From Actinomycetes bacterium (GTDB lineage: Bacteria > Actinomycetota > Actinomycetes > S36-B12), in contig JAUHZW010000119.1 of assembly GCA_030425745.1 (NCBI GenBank), positions 1 to 6,516 on the forward strand: a stretch of DNA of 6,516 nt, read 5' to 3'. The position numbers and the translations under genes are program-made. Below, one piece after another: positions 5,439 through 6,516 of this stretch; position 1 is the stretch's first letter, and each line of letters opens with the position of its first letter. The notes under the pieces were generated by a model, which was not told the DNA's origin, ran no database searches, and was given only the letters and a program-made list of their open reading frames with translations.

Positions 5439-5556
5439 CAGGCCTCCCGGTCCGGTGGGCGCCGATCAGGGGTGTGCCGTGCGCCGCTGCCCGCAGTGTG
5501 CCACGATTCGCACCAGCGCGTTGGAACGTTCCAACGCCCGACATCCCGAGGTGCCC
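5439..5556. promoter_or_regulatory. Shared divergent promoter region of the iolG-like and iolE-like genes
   Basis: All control signals for both directions must lie in these 118 bp. Visible are the minus-strand GGGAGG ribosome site (about 5443-5448), the plus-strand GAGGTG site (5548-5553) and the 20-bp palindrome. No strong -35/-10 pair is seen either way. CACGAT at 5502-5507 could be a plus-strand -10, which would put the palindrome just downstream of the start site. Confidence 0.5.
5518..5537. promoter_or_regulatory. Perfect 20-bp palindrome, LacI-family operator
   Basis: GCGTTGGAACGTTCCAACGC equals its own reverse complement over all 20 bases and has the central CG step typical of LacI/GalR operators. 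Its core TGGAACGTTCCA resembles catabolite-type LacI-family sites. It ends 19 bp before the iolE-like start codon and lies about 80 bp upstream of the dehydrogenase start, so one site could control both directions. The adjacent LacI protein is the natural ligand. Confidence 0.8.
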
Positions 5557-6459
5557 ATGTCCGAGTTCGTCTCCCGTATCGCATCCGCTCCCATCTCGTG
5601 GGGCATCTGCGAGGTCCCCGGCTGGGGAGCGATGCTCCCGACCCCTCGCGTGCTCGCGGAGATGTCCTCGCTCGGGATGCCCGTCACCGAACTCGGGGCG
5701 CCCGGCTTCCTGCCCGATGAGGCTGACGGGGTGCAGGCCCAGCTGGCCGAGTACGGCATGGGTCTGGTCGGCGGCTTCACCCCGCTGGTGATGCACGACC
5801 GATCCCAGGAGGCGGCCACCATCGCCGAGGCACGTCGTGTCGCCGACCTGTTCCAGCGGGCCGGTGCCACGAAGTTCATCAGTGCCATCGTCACGGACTG
5901 GGACTGGGCTGAGCCGCACTCGGCCACGCCCGAGGAGGTCGCGAACATGGCTCGCATGTTCGGCATCGTCGACGAGATCTGCGAGGAGCACGGCCTCGAG
6001 CAGGTGGTCCACTCGCACGTGCAGACCATGATCGAGAAGGACGAGGACGTCCAGAAGGTCCTCGACTCCTGTGACGTCCACTTCTGCCTGGACACCGGCC
6101 ACCTCGCGATCGGTGGGACCGACCCGGTCGCCTTCGCGAAGGAGGCGTTCGATCGCGTGGGGCATGTGCACCTGAAGGACGTCGACCTGTCCAAGGTCGA
6201 TCCGCTGATGAGCCGTCAGCAGTCGATCATGGAGGCGGTGCAGGGTGGCCTGTTCACCCCGCTGGGTCAGGGCGACGTCGACATCGCCGGAGTGATCCAG
6301 GCGCTCGAGAGCCGCGGCTACCAGGGCTGGTACATCATCGAGCAGGACACCGCGCTCACTGATGGTCTGCCCGACGAGGGGGAGGGCCCCATGCGAGAGG
6401 TCGTCACCTCGCTGGACTATCTCCGCGACACCGTCGCTCCCACGCTCACCTCCGCCTGA
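5557..6459 (+). CDS. Sugar phosphate isomerase/epimerase-type TIM barrel, inosose dehydratase-like (IolE-like)
   Basis: This 300-residue cytoplasmic protein belongs to the xylose-isomerase-like TIM barrels (AP endonuclease 2 superfamily). The first strand carries ASAPISWGICEVPGWG (9-24), which I know from inosose dehydratase-like proteins of inositol operons. Candidate metal and catalytic positions in order are Glu45, His152/His154 (VHSHVQ), Asp179 and His182 (CLDTGHL), His205 with LKD (206-208), and Glu262 (YIIEQD). The likely reaction is dehydration of 2-keto-myo-inositol, the product of an IolG-type dehydrogenase, or isomerisation of a related keto-sugar. The start at 5557 has GAGGTG just upstream; the frame stays open further left but crosses the operator and the divergent gene, so that extension is not used. 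The palindromic operator directly upstream indicates control by the nearby LacI protein. Confidence 0.88.
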   Translation: MSEFVSRIASAPISWGICEVPGWGAMLPTPRVLAEMSSLGMPVTELGAPGFLPDEADGVQAQLAEYGMGLVGGFTPLVMHDRSQEAATIAEARRVADLFQRAGATKFISAIVTDWDWAEPHSATPEEVANMARMFGIVDEICEEHGLEQVVHSHVQTMIEKDEDVQKVLDSCDVHFCLDTGHLAIGGTDPVAFAKEAFDRVGHVHLKDVDLSKVDPLMSRQQSIMEAVQGGLFTPLGQGDVDIAGVIQALESRGYQGWYIIEQDTALTDGLPDEGEGPMREVVTSLDYLRDTVAPTLTSA

Positions 6460-6479
6460 CGACGGGAAGACACCCCACG

Positions 6480-6508
6480 TCGACACGGGCGAGCGGCACC
6501 CCTATAGT
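6480..6508 (+). promoter_or_regulatory. Strong sigma70-type promoter for a gene beyond the window
   Basis: TCGACA (6480-6485), a 17-bp spacer and TATAGT (6503-6508) each match the consensus hexamers at five of six positions. The promoter starts 20 bp after the iolE-like stop. The bases that follow the -10, TTGTCAAG, may be the first half of an operator at the start site. The next gene would be read in the same direction and may belong to the same pathway, but it is not visible. Confidence 0.55.
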
Positions 6509-6516
6509 TTGTCAAG

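Noticed and set aside
5023..5556. Upstream extension of the IolE-like frame
   Set aside because: It runs antisense through the dehydrogenase gene and the operator; the ATG at 5557 has a good ribosome site and begins just before the conserved first strand.
4993..6486. Long open frame on the minus strand across the IolE-like gene
   Set aside because: It is antisense to a well-recognised protein, has no family motifs and reads as Arg/Gly/His-rich low-complexity sequence caused by GC bias.
1..6516. CRISPR array, tRNA or rRNA genes, complete insertion sequence
   Set aside because: No spaced direct repeats, no recognisable RNA gene arms and no transposase with terminal repeats were seen on either strand.

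Overview
The window is very GC-rich, with coding frames full of G/C third positions, Shine-Dalgarno sequences of the GGAGG type and several actinobacterial protein families (an Rpf-like secreted transglycosylase, short-spaced LacI and inositol-type genes). It most likely comes from a high-GC actinobacterium, perhaps of the Micrococcales. That placement is inference from style and gene families; no marker gene is present.

Left part (1-2098). The end of a membrane protein (1-48) is followed by a 405-bp gene-free stretch. This stretch contains palindromes and a run of at least five possible hairpins, the last ending 8 bases before the ribosome binding site of a secreted lysozyme/Rpf-like transglycosylase (454-1170, +). 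A TMEM175-type ion channel gene (1109-1828, -) converges on it, and the two coding regions overlap tail to tail by 62 bp. About 240 bp without a convincing gene follow.

Middle part (2099-3444). A LysR-type regulator (2099-3034, -) appears to be transcribed leaderless. It is divergent from a 95-residue unrecognised protein (3157-3444, +). Their AT-rich shared promoter region holds a long imperfect inverted repeat that is a good candidate for the LysR binding site.

Right part (3398-6516). This looks like a small inositol or related polyol/sugar catabolic locus. A Gfo/Idh/MocA oxidoreductase (IolG-like, 4419-5438, -) is followed 10 bp later by a LacI-family repressor (3398-4408, -). A TIM-barrel inosose-dehydratase-like/sugar isomerase gene (IolE-like, 5557-6459, +) is divergent from them. 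A perfect 20-bp palindrome with a central CG lies between the divergent genes and is the obvious operator for the neighbouring LacI protein, giving a self-regulating unit. A well-formed sigma70-type promoter at the right edge (6480-6508) points to a further + strand gene outside the window.

Nothing here is clearly a new defence or mobile system. The least explained parts are the structured leader of the transglycosylase gene, the 95-residue protein beside the LysR gene, and the two tail-to-tail coding overlaps.
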